Origin: an uncultured Gammaproteobacteria bacterium
Lineage (GTDB): Bacteria; Pseudomonadota; Gammaproteobacteria; SZUA-140
DNA length: 9,006 nucleotides
Assembly (NCBI GenBank): GCA_945788675.1
Contig: CALZMY010000173.1
Coordinates: 1 to 9,006, forward strand
Reading direction: 5' to 3'
Part shown: positions 1 through 5,037 of the stretch, one piece after another
Layout: each line of letters opens with the position of its first letter
Position numbering within the stretch: position 1 is the stretch's first letter
Made by a program: the position numbers and the translations under genes
Notes under the pieces: model-generated
What the model was told of the DNA's origin: nothing
Database searches by the model: none
What the model saw: the letters and a program-made list of their open reading frames with translations, nothing else

Positions 1-273
1 ATTTTCGTTCTGAAGTTTCTGTTCGATCACTGCCTTCAGTGCTGGGATGCCATCGACCAGTTTGTAGCGGTGGTTCAGTGGCTCATCGAAGAAGGCATTA
101 ACGGCAGTTTTGACTGCATCTGGTGGTGCGTAATCAACGATACCCTGGCCAAGGTTGATGGTGCCAGGGTTGTCTCTTATCAGTCCACCCACAAACGGGA
201 TGATTGGTGCCTGCACCCCAGCCATTCGGGCCGTGGTATTTAGGTTAGCGCCTTCAATGTTGTTTTCAGTCAT
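1..273 (-). CDS. PLP-dependent class I/II aminotransferase, N-terminal part
   Basis: I translated the minus strand from the ATG at 273. It gives 91 codons open to the window edge, so only the N-terminus is present. The segment NLGQGIVDYAPPD (about residues 40-52), followed by NHRYKLVDGIPALKAVI, matches the start of fold-type I aminotransferases (aspartate/tyrosine/kynurenine aminotransferase group). In that family this part forms the substrate-side N-terminal arm and the first helix. The catalytic PLP-binding lysine would lie beyond the edge, so substrate specificity cannot be read. The start lies 25 bases downstream of the GNAT gene stop on the same strand, which suggests co-transcription. 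No convincing Shine-Dalgarno sequence precedes this ATG, so translational coupling is possible. The family call is fairly safe; the reaction is not. Confidence 0.8.
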   Translation of the reverse strand, partial: MTENNIEGANLNTTARMAGVQAPIIPFVGGLIRDNPGTINLGQGIVDYAPPDAVKTAVNAFFDEPLNHRYKLVDGIPALKAVIEQKLQNEN

Positions 274-298
274 TATGAATGGCGCTATTTAAGCGTGT

Positions 299-1105
299 TT
301 ATTGTGGTTGTGGTTTGTAGTTCTGGCGAACGCGCATCTCAGTGAAGCCATGTTTGAGAATATTTTTATATGAGTGCTGAGGATCACCTTCAACCGCTTC
401 ACCTGTCTCAGTGACGATATGCTTGCAACCCAGCGATTTTGCCTGGTCGATGCGTGCCGCCATGATTGCCGACTGGCTACCCTTGCAGCGATATTGTGGT
501 GAGGTGGCTGCCCAGTCCAGCCATGCTATTTCATCATGGACGAACATCGCGCCAGTACCTGCCATGGTCTGGCCATCAAAGCTGGCATAGAGATGCCAGC
601 GAGGGTCGTTGGCGAGTGCCGCGATGAGCGGTACTGCAGCGTCGCTCATGTCGAACGCATCACAGACAATCCGCGCGAATTCGTCGGCGTGCTCACCATC
701 AATCTTTTCCACGCGCAGTTCGGTTTCTGTGCCAGATGGCGTTGAACTATCGCGAATAAACCGCATCCAGCCGCGGGTGGCAACAAGCCCTGCATTGATG
801 AGCTGTTGCCGACTCGCCTGTGGCTGGTCATCGATATAGAGGTGCAGGAAGTAATGCTTGATCCCGAGAGCAGTATAAGTAGCGGCAATCTTCTGTATTG
901 TACTTGGCTTGATCTCTTTGTTGGTGCAGAGCCCCTGCGCGCGGTTAAGCATAATGCTTGGCTCTTTGGTGGCGGTGAGTAGTAAGGCGTCGTCAATATC
1001 GATGGTGCGTAACCCCAGCGCCTTTTTAGTCGCATCAGGACAGTTACTAAAGAGGCTGGTTAACACCTCGCGTTCTACCAACTCTGTACGTTGTTCCAGT
1101 TCCAT
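299..1105 (-). CDS. GNAT-like N-acetyltransferase
   Basis: This encodes a 268-residue protein. Its C-terminal half (about 130-265) looks like a GNAT acetyl-CoA-dependent acyltransferase. A strand (AWLDWAATSP, 194-203) leads into QYRCKGSQSAI (204-214), which sits where the acetyl-CoA pyrophosphate loop (R/Q-x-x-G-x-G/A) is expected. A helix and the strand HIVTETGEA follow. The N-terminal 125 residues may be a second, diverged GNAT-like half or a family-specific domain; I do not recognise them. I chose the ATG at 1105 over one at 1141 because AGGA at 1114-1117 sits 8 bases upstream. The longer start would also overlap the preceding ychJ-like gene by 13 bases. Together with that gene and the aminotransferase it probably forms one operon. 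The acceptor substrate is unknown. Confidence 0.72.
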   Translation of the reverse strand: MELEQRTELVEREVLTSLFSNCPDATKKALGLRTIDIDDALLLTATKEPSIMLNRAQGLCTNKEIKPSTIQKIAATYTALGIKHYFLHLYIDDQPQASRQQLINAGLVATRGWMRFIRDSSTPSGTETELRVEKIDGEHADEFARIVCDAFDMSDAAVPLIAALANDPRWHLYASFDGQTMAGTGAMFVHDEIAWLDWAATSPQYRCKGSQSAIMAARIDQAKSLGCKHIVTETGEAVEGDPQHSYKNILKHGFTEMRVRQNYKPQPQ

Positions 1106-1113
1106 GATCTGTT

Positions 1114-1117
1114 TCCT
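1114..1117 (-). promoter_or_regulatory. Shine-Dalgarno site of the GNAT gene
   Basis: Read on the minus strand, AACAGGAAACAGATC precedes the ATG at 1105. AGGA lies 8 bases before the start. This decides the start in favour of 1105 over the upstream in-frame ATG at 1141. Confidence 0.6.
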
Positions 1118-1128
1118 GTTCGCTGTTT

Positions 1129-1593
1129 TTATTTGCCACAACAGCGTTTAAATTTTTTGCCGCTACCACAAGGGCAGAGGGTATTTTGGCTTGGTTGTGA
1201 AAGTGTACCATCGACGTAGTACCAGCGTCCTTCTTCTTTAATAAAGCGACTTACCTCAAAGATGACCTGTGTTATCTCTTCTGCTTTGTAACGTGCAATG
1301 AACTCGACCTCTCCTGTCGTATGGTTTTTGTCACCTCCCTCTGTACGGCAGACCTTGAGTCCCAACCATTCGGGTTGTGGCTGCTGGGTCAGATCGAGTG
1401 ATGCAGGGCGAGTGGATTCGTGCCAGGTTTTTAGCAGATAGTCGCTGTTGTTGCGCGTGTAGGCGCTGTAGCGGGAGCGCATTAATTGTTCGGCTGTCGG
1501 GGCGGGGATCTCTTTGTCGATCTGTTGGCCGCAGCAGTTAGGGTAATGCGCATTGCTTCCACAAGGGCAACGCTCTGTTGGTGATTTTTTCAT
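1129..1593 (-). CDS. ychJ: YchJ family protein with two SEC-C zinc-binding motifs
   Basis: The protein has 154 residues, close to the usual YchJ (UPF0225) length. It carries a SEC-C motif at each end: CPCGSNAHYPNCC (9-21) and CPCGSGKKFKRCC (140-152). Each supplies the C-x-C...C-C cysteines that bind zinc in SecA and related proteins. The middle (about 30-130) includes the family segment LMRSRYSAYTRNN (38-50) and the strand-rich GEVEFIARYKAEE and GRWYYVDG, matching the known NTF2-like fold of the family. The molecular role of YchJ is not established; SEC-C motifs usually mediate ribosome or protein contacts. The AGAAGG upstream is only one base from the ATG, closer than ideal, but no better in-frame start exists. 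It is the first gene of the minus-strand run and is divergent from yheS. Confidence 0.88.
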   Translation of the reverse strand: MKKSPTERCPCGSNAHYPNCCGQQIDKEIPAPTAEQLMRSRYSAYTRNNSDYLLKTWHESTRPASLDLTQQPQPEWLGLKVCRTEGGDKNHTTGEVEFIARYKAEEITQVIFEVSRFIKEEGRWYYVDGTLSQPSQNTLCPCGSGKKFKRCCGK

Positions 1594-1631
1594 GCCTTCT
1601 ATCTTAATCGGGCTTGCTGGATATGCACAGT

Positions 1632-1637
1632 ATTATG
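1632..1637 (-). promoter_or_regulatory. Possible -10 element for the ychJ-led operon
   Basis: The minus strand reads CATAAT, one mismatch from TATAAT, about 38 bases before the ychJ ATG. This would give a leader of about 30 bases. I see no good -35 hexamer at the right distance, so this is a weak call from position and -10 match only. Confidence 0.3.
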
Positions 1638-1656
1638 CATGCCGAATTAATGGTAC

Positions 1657-1666
1657 GCACATGTGC
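1657..1666. promoter_or_regulatory. 10-bp perfect palindrome in the divergent promoter region
   Basis: GCACATGTGC is perfectly self-complementary. Its centre lies about 44 bases upstream of the yheS start, next to the likely promoters of both divergent genes, where an operator could affect either. No regulator is identified; a 10-bp palindrome can also occur by chance. Confidence 0.3.
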
Positions 1667-1689
1667 ATTCCCTACGGATGAGCCTGCCA

Positions 1690-1705
1690 TGCTAAAATCT
1701 CGTCT
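1690..1705 (+). promoter_or_regulatory. Extended -10 promoter of yheS, predicted leaderless start
   Basis: TGCTAAAAT at 1690-1698 is an extended -10 (TGn plus TAAAAT, one mismatch from TATAAT). Transcription from it should begin at 1705 or 1706, and 1706 is the A of the yheS ATG. No -35 is evident, which extended -10 promoters tolerate. No Shine-Dalgarno sequence precedes the ATG, which fits a leaderless message. Confidence 0.5.
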
Positions 1706-3625
1706 ATGATAAATTTTACCAATGTTGCGCTGCGCCGCGGCGGTCAACTGCTGTTTGACAAGGTCTCGTTTACGATCCATCAGGGGCAACGGGTTGGCGT
1801 AACCGGTGTCAACGGCTGCGGTAAGTCGAGCCTGTTTGCGATGATCCGCGGTCAGTTGCATAGCGATGCGGGTGAGCTGACGTTGCCACCGGGTCAGGTG
1901 ATCGCACATGTGGCGCAGGAGACCCCTGCGCTTGATCGTGCGGCGATCGATTACGCGATCGATGGTGATGTTGAGCTGCGTACCATAGAGGCAGAGCTGG
2001 CAGAGGCCGAAGCGGTGGATGACGGTAATCGTCAGGCGCAACTGCATGCGAGGCTGGAGGCGGTCGATGGCTATACCAGCCGTAGTCGCGCAGCACGCCT
2101 GTTGCATGGGCTTGGTTTTACCACCGCACAGGAGTCCGCACCGGTAAAAGACTTCTCCGGTGGTTGGCGCATGCGGCTTAATTTGGCGCAGGCACTGATG
2201 TGTCGTTCCGATATCCTGCTGCTGGATGAACCGACTAATCACCTCGACCTCGATGCGGTGATGTGGTTACAGGCGTGGCTCAGTCAATATCAGGGCACGC
2301 TGTTGCTGATTTCGCATGATCGTGATTTTCTCGATGATGTGACCACCCACATCGCACATGTCGAGCAGGGGGGTGTCGAGTTATATACCGGTAACTACAG
2401 CGCCTTTGAGAAACGCCGTGCGGAGCGGCTGGCGCAGCAGCAGTCGGCCTATCTCAAACAGCAGGAGGAGATCGCCCATATTCACAGCTTCGTGACGCGT
2501 TTTAAGGCCAAGGCGAGCAAGGCGAAACAGGCGCAGAGCCGTCTCAAGACGCTGGAACGGATGGAGATGATCAGTGCGGCACATATCGATTCACCATTTC
2601 ATTTCACCTTTCTTGCCCCTGAAAAATTACCTCATATGCTGTTGCAGTTGCGAGATGTCGAGATCGGTTACGGCGACAGCACGATCCTCTCTAATGTGAA
2701 GCTCGATCTCGCCAGTGGTGATCGAGTCGGCCTGTTGGGTGCCAACGGTGCGGGTAAGTCGACACTGATTAAAGTACTGGCAGATACGCTTGCGCCAGTC
2801 AGTGGCGATTTTACTCGGGCACAGGATCTACGCATCGGCTATTTCGCGCAGCATCAGCTGGAGCAACTGCACCTTGACGAAAGCCCGCTGGAGCATCTAT
2901 TGCGCCTCGATCCGCGTGCCCGTGATCAGGAACTGCGTGACTTCCTCGGTGGTTTTGCCTTTCATGGTGACAAAGTCACCGATCCGGTCGAGCCCTTTTC
3001 TGGCGGTGAAAAGGCGCGTCTGGTGCTGGCGATGCTGGTCTATCAGCGCCCCAATCTATTATTACTTGACGAACCTACCAATCACCTCGATCTGGAGATG
3101 CGTCATGCGCTGAGTGTTGCATTGCAGGGGTTCGATGGGGCGCTGGTGATGATCTCGCATGACCGCCACATGCTGCGTAGTGTCACTGATCGCTGGTTGT
3201 GGGTCGACGATGGCCGTGTCACCCCATTTGATGGTGACCTGGAAGGTTATCGGCAACAGATGATCGCGAGGCGTGAGGCCGATGAGAGGGTGGTGGTGAA
3301 TTCAAATGGAGAGATTGCGGAGAACAGCCAGGTTGGACGTAAGGCGCGCCGTCAGCAGGATGCCCAGCAGCGTCGTGCATTGAAGCCACTGCAAAACAGG
3401 CTGAAGAAGCTCGAGCAACAGATGGAAAGCCTCAATACCAAAAAAGAAGAGATCGAGGGCGTGCTTACCGGAGGCGCGATTTATGAGGATGCCGAAAAGG
3501 GACGTTTGAAAGACCTGCTGGCACAGCAGGTGAGTATTTCTGCTGAGCTGGATGAGGTCGAAGGGCAATGGATGGAAGTTTCTGAGTCGCTGGAAGCGCT
3601 AACGACTTGCACCACAGGCAGCTAG
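1706..3625 (+). CDS. yheS: ABC-F ATPase YheS (ribosome-associated)
   Basis: This 639-residue protein has two ABC ATPase domains and no membrane segments, as in ABC-F translation factors that bind the ribosomal E site; length and start match E. coli YheS. Domain 1 has Walker A GVNGCGKS (34-41), signature FSGGWRMRL (150-158), Walker B with ILLLDEPTNHLD (170-181) and switch histidine in LISHDRDFL. A basic, helical linker follows (about 235-300, with FVTRFKAKASKAKQAQSR), the P-site tRNA interaction segment. Domain 2 has Walker A GANGAGKS (345-352), signature FSGGEKARL (431-439) and Walker B LLLLDEPTNHLD (451-462). Residues about 545-632 are a charged coiled coil, the C-terminal extension seen in YheS and Uup. 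All catalytic motifs are intact. ABC-F proteins are known to relieve ribosome stalling; the exact target here is inferred. The ATG at 1706 lies at the predicted transcription start. Confidence 0.95.
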   Translation: MINFTNVALRRGGQLLFDKVSFTIHQGQRVGVTGVNGCGKSSLFAMIRGQLHSDAGELTLPPGQVIAHVAQETPALDRAAIDYAIDGDVELRTIEAELAEAEAVDDGNRQAQLHARLEAVDGYTSRSRAARLLHGLGFTTAQESAPVKDFSGGWRMRLNLAQALMCRSDILLLDEPTNHLDLDAVMWLQAWLSQYQGTLLLISHDRDFLDDVTTHIAHVEQGGVELYTGNYSAFEKRRAERLAQQQSAYLKQQEEIAHIHSFVTRFKAKASKAKQAQSRLKTLERMEMISAAHIDSPFHFTFLAPEKLPHMLLQLRDVEIGYGDSTILSNVKLDLASGDRVGLLGANGAGKSTLIKVLADTLAPVSGDFTRAQDLRIGYFAQHQLEQLHLDESPLEHLLRLDPRARDQELRDFLGGFAFHGDKVTDPVEPFSGGEKARLVLAMLVYQRPNLLLLDEPTNHLDLEMRHALSVALQGFDGALVMISHDRHMLRSVTDRWLWVDDGRVTPFDGDLEGYRQQMIARREADERVVVNSNGEIAENSQVGRKARRQQDAQQRRALKPLQNRLKKLEQQMESLNTKKEEIEGVLTGGAIYEDAEKGRLKDLLAQQVSISAELDEVEGQWMEVSESLEALTTCTTGS

Positions 3626-3678
3626 AGCTGTTGATAGTCCTCCCATGGCGCGAGGAAACACCCATCGGCGTGGTTATT

Positions 3679-3687
3679 TGCTAGAAT
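3679..3687 (+). promoter_or_regulatory. Extended -10-like element downstream of yheS
   Basis: TGCTAGAAT matches the extended -10 form TGnTATAAT with one mismatch in the hexamer. No -35 is visible. It lies after yheS and would drive the two-helix membrane protein gene at 3892, placing the palindromic element at 3726-3837 in the 5' untranslated region of that message. It is the best promoter candidate in this stretch, but rests on one motif. Confidence 0.35.
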
Positions 3688-3725
3688 ATGGCAACTTTTA
3701 ATTATTAGGGAAGGTCCTTTTTACT

Positions 3726-3837
3726 CGTCATTCCGAACGTAGCAACGCGGAGACCCGGAATCCAGAGTTTCGAATGAGCGCGTGACTGGATTCCGCTGCC
3801 AACGGCATTTTCTTCGGTCATCTGCGCCGGAATGACG
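3726..3837. repeat. Palindromic interspersed repeat (GTCATTCCG type, MITE/REP-like)
   Basis: The element is bounded by a perfect 10-bp inverted repeat: CGTCATTCCG at 3726-3735 and CGGAATGACG at 3828-3837. Inside is a second 10-bp inverted pair, CGGAATCCAG at 3756-3765 and CTGGATTCCG at 3786-3795, with a 20-base loop. It can fold as a long hairpin with internal bulges. This wording (GTCATTCC with GGAATCCAG) is common in interspersed non-coding repeats of many proteobacteria. It encodes no protein, and I saw no clear target-site duplication. Confidence 0.8.
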
Positions 3838-3891
3838 GAAACTGACCTGTTGAGGACTATTGTCGAAACTGTATTGGGGTATGCTCAAATT

Positions 3892-4230
3892 ATGTCAGAA
3901 CAGATCACGCTTGAGGCGATTGATGTGCTCAAAAAGAAGTATGAAAGTATTATGGTTACCATCGGTATTTCGCTGGGAATGGTGTTGATGCTGTCTTTTT
4001 TTATGTACGCGCAATTTATTGATCGCATGCCGCCAATCTTCATTCAGATGTGGATGTTGATTGTCGGTTTAGTGATTGCTGCGATGTTCTATATTAAGCG
4101 GCTTTCATTTGCCTGGTTGAAGTTTCGCCATGGACGTCGCGCCGAGTTTCAACCACTGCTTGCAAAGCTTAACGTCGCTGATCTGGAAAAGGATGCGCAG
4201 GTTTTGCTGGATGAGAAGTTTTCAGGGTAA
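3892..4230 (+). CDS. Small two-helix inner-membrane protein, function unknown
   Basis: I do not recognise this 112-residue protein. Residues 1-19 are hydrophilic and charged. Two strongly hydrophobic stretches follow at about 20-41 (IMVTIGISLGMVLMLSFFMY) and 49-68 (IFIQMWMLIVGLVIAAMFY), with a short polar turn containing DRMPP between them. Residues 69-112 are a basic then acidic cytoplasmic tail (KFRHGRRAEFQ, DLEKDAQVLLDEKF). Both termini are probably cytoplasmic. The reading frame stays open back to an ATG at 3832, but that ATG lies inside the palindromic repeat, so I prefer the start at 3892. GGGG about 12 bases upstream is a poor Shine-Dalgarno match. The next repeat unit begins at the first base after the stop. 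Confidence 0.7.
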   Translation: MSEQITLEAIDVLKKKYESIMVTIGISLGMVLMLSFFMYAQFIDRMPPIFIQMWMLIVGLVIAAMFYIKRLSFAWLKFRHGRRAEFQPLLAKLNVADLEKDAQVLLDEKFSG

Positions 4231-4358
4231 GAGATTGCTTCGTCGTTCCTCCTCGCAATGACGGGGCCTTGTCATCGTGAACGCGCCCAAAGGAAGTGTA
4301 CCCTAAAGGGTATTTTACCCTTGAGGTAAAGTGCGGCGATCACCGCGGTTTGGGGTAA
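4231..4358 (+). repeat. Array unit 1, right arm interrupted by extra sequence
   Basis: The left arm at 4231-4262 begins at the first base after the TAA of the preceding gene. The right arm starts at 4271 (GTCATCGTGAACGCG) and resumes at about 4331 (GTGCGGCGATCACC). About 43-45 extra bases lie between, containing alternative hairpins built on TACCCT and AGGGTA. The linker CGCGGTTTGGGGTAAA aligns with the linkers of later units. Confidence 0.7.
4299..4322. repeat. Overlapping alternative hairpins inside unit 1
   Basis: AGGGTA at 4307-4312 can pair with TACCCT upstream (4299-4304, two-base loop). AAGGGTA at 4306-4312 can instead pair with TACCCTT downstream (4316-4322, loop TTT). The second is a perfect 7-bp stem. 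The two folds exclude each other. No T-run follows, so it is not a canonical terminator. Confidence 0.55.
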
Positions 4359-4471
4359 AGGATCACGTTGTCGTCCCTCCACGCAATGACAAGTCGCTGT
4401 CATCGCGAACATCGTGTGACGGACTGGAAGTCCAAATCCTTGAGGGCGGCGATCTCCATGCTTTAGAGTAA
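4359..4471 (+). repeat. Array unit 2, right arm interrupted by extra sequence
   Basis: The left arm GGATCACGTTGTCG...CACGCAATGACA is diverged. The spacer AGTCGC and right arm TGTCATCGCGAACATCGTG match the downstream units well. About 30 bases then intervene before CGGCGATCTCC at 4446-4456. They include a small hairpin, GGACT and AGTCC around GGA at 4421-4433. The extra sequence falls at nearly the same place as in unit 1. Confidence 0.7.
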
Positions 4472-4503
4472 GGGGTTGCTTTGTTGTTTCTTTTAGCAAT
4501 AAA
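4472..4503 (+). repeat. Decayed left half-unit upstream of the GIY-YIG gene
   Basis: GGGGTTGCTTTGTTG...TTAGCAATAAA aligns without gaps to the left arm of unit 1 at 22 of 32 positions. Eight of the ten differences are transitions, five of them C to T. No right arm follows. After a short AT-rich stretch come the ribosome binding site and start of the nuclease gene. Confidence 0.65.
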
Positions 4504-4514
4504 AATTCAATAGA

Positions 4515-4520
4515 GAGGAG
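4515..4520 (+). promoter_or_regulatory. Strong Shine-Dalgarno site of the GIY-YIG gene
   Basis: GAGGAG lies five bases before the ATG at 4526. It is the clearest ribosome binding site in the window and fixes the start. Confidence 0.75.
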
Positions 4521-4525
4521 CGCTC

Positions 4526-4819
4526 ATGGATGAACGCCAGTACTTTGTCTATATCATCACAAACAAGCGTAATACGGTACTGTATACAGGCGTCACGAAT
4601 AACCTGGAACGACGTTTGTATGAACACCGACACGGCTTAACGCCTGGCTTTTCCAGCAAGTATCTTTGTTCCAAACTTGTCTATTATGAGACGACTGCTT
4701 GTATTGATTCCGCTCTCAATCGAGAGAAACAGATCAAAGCGGGTTCGAGAAAAAAGAAAATCTTATTAATTGAAAGTCGTAATACTCAGTGGCAGGACTT
4801 GAGTGAGCATTGGCAGTGA
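4526..4819 (+). CDS. Single-domain GIY-YIG nuclease superfamily protein
   Basis: This 97-residue protein is one complete GIY-YIG domain of the compact YhbQ/UPF0213-like kind. The GIY part is FVYIITNK (7-14) and the YIG part is YTG (20-22), in LYTGVTNNLERRLYEH (19-34), which supplies the usual arginine (R29 or R30) and histidine. The metal-binding glutamate is probably E67 in NREKQIK (65-71). A basic segment (GSRKKK, 73-78) and the family ending IESRNTQWQDL follow. Family members cut DNA using a divalent metal; the real substrate of these small stand-alone versions is mostly unknown. The gene has a strong ribosome binding site, is intact, and has palindromic repeat units on both sides. One begins at the base after its TGA. 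A link between nuclease and repeats is inference. Confidence 0.88.
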   Translation: MDERQYFVYIITNKRNTVLYTGVTNNLERRLYEHRHGLTPGFSSKYLCSKLVYYETTACIDSALNREKQIKAGSRKKKILLIESRNTQWQDLSEHWQ

Positions 4820-4904
4820 GAGATTGCGTCGTCGCTACACTCCTCGCAATGACAAGTTGCTGTCATCGCGAGCATCGCGCGGCGATCTCCAAGGTTCAGG
4901 CGAG
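4820..4904 (+). repeat. Array unit 4, complete, directly after the GIY-YIG stop
   Basis: The left arm is at 4820-4854, the spacer AGTTGC at 4855-4860 and the right arm TGTCATCGCGAGC...GGCGATCTCC at 4861-4890. The linker AAGGTTCAGGCGAG follows. It begins at the base after the TGA (4817-4819). This is the best-preserved unit together with the next one. Confidence 0.8.
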
Positions 4905-4989
4905 GGGATTGCGTCGTCGCTATACTCCTCGCAATGACAAGTCGCTGTCATCGCGAGCATCGTGCGGTGATCTACGAGATTCAGGCCAG
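4905..4989 (+). repeat. Array unit 5, complete
   Basis: It repeats the previous unit 85 bp downstream with few changes: left arm 4905-4939, spacer AGTCGC 4940-4945, right arm 4946-4975, linker GAGATTCAGGCCAG. The linker core TTCAGGC is shared with the previous unit, so the repeated sequence includes more than the palindrome arms. Confidence 0.8.
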
Positions 4990-5014
4990 GAGATTTCTCT
5001 TCTTGCGATGATGA
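4990..5014 (+). repeat. Array unit 6, truncated left arm
   Basis: GAGATTTCTCTTCTTGCGATGATGA keeps both ends of a left arm with about ten central bases missing, and no right arm follows. It sits exactly 85 bp after the previous unit start and ends 23 bases before the convergent metallopeptidase gene stop. Confidence 0.55.
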
Positions 5015-5037
5015 TCACTAAAAATTATGGGCTATTT

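Larger units (their letters stand above)
4231..5014. repeat. Array of ~85-bp palindromic units enclosing a GIY-YIG gene
   Basis: Six recognisable unit starts (4231, 4359, 4472, 4820, 4905, 4990) share a layout: a left arm GAGATTGCG...CGCAATGACA, a short spacer (AGTTGC or AGTCGC), a right arm TGTCATCGCGAGC...GGCGATCTCC, and a linker resembling AAGGTTCAGGCGAG. The arms are imperfect reverse complements. The last three starts are exactly 85 bp apart. Earlier intervals of 128 and 113 are explained by extra sequence in the right arms. The third unit is only a left arm, and the GIY-YIG gene follows it. GTCATTGCGAG-type repeats are known in many bacterial genomes. The periodic array with a nuclease gene inside is read from the sequence; a mobile origin is inference. 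Confidence 0.8.

Noticed and set aside
1689..1709. Six-codon leader peptide whose TGA overlaps the yheS ATG
   Set aside because: The ATG and following bases overlap the extended -10 element, so the leader is unlikely to be in the transcript, and it has no ribosome binding site.
1604..2242. 212-codon minus-strand frame overlapping yheS
   Set aside because: It is antisense to a clear, fully motif-bearing ABC-F gene and shows no domain of its own.
3639..3657. Hairpin TCCTC/GAGGA after yheS as a terminator
   Set aside because: The stem is only 5 bp with a nine-base loop, and no T-run follows.
3832..3891. Longer start for the two-helix membrane protein
   Set aside because: The ATG is part of the terminal inverted repeat of the 3726-3837 element; the start at 3892 gives a normal hydrophilic N-terminus.
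4272..4499. Minus-strand open frame of 75 codons upstream of the nuclease gene
   Set aside because: It lies almost wholly in repeat units 1-3, and no recognisable protein feature was seen.
4231..5014. CRISPR array
   Set aside because: The units are long imperfect palindromes with similar linkers, not short identical repeats with unique spacers, and no cas gene is present.
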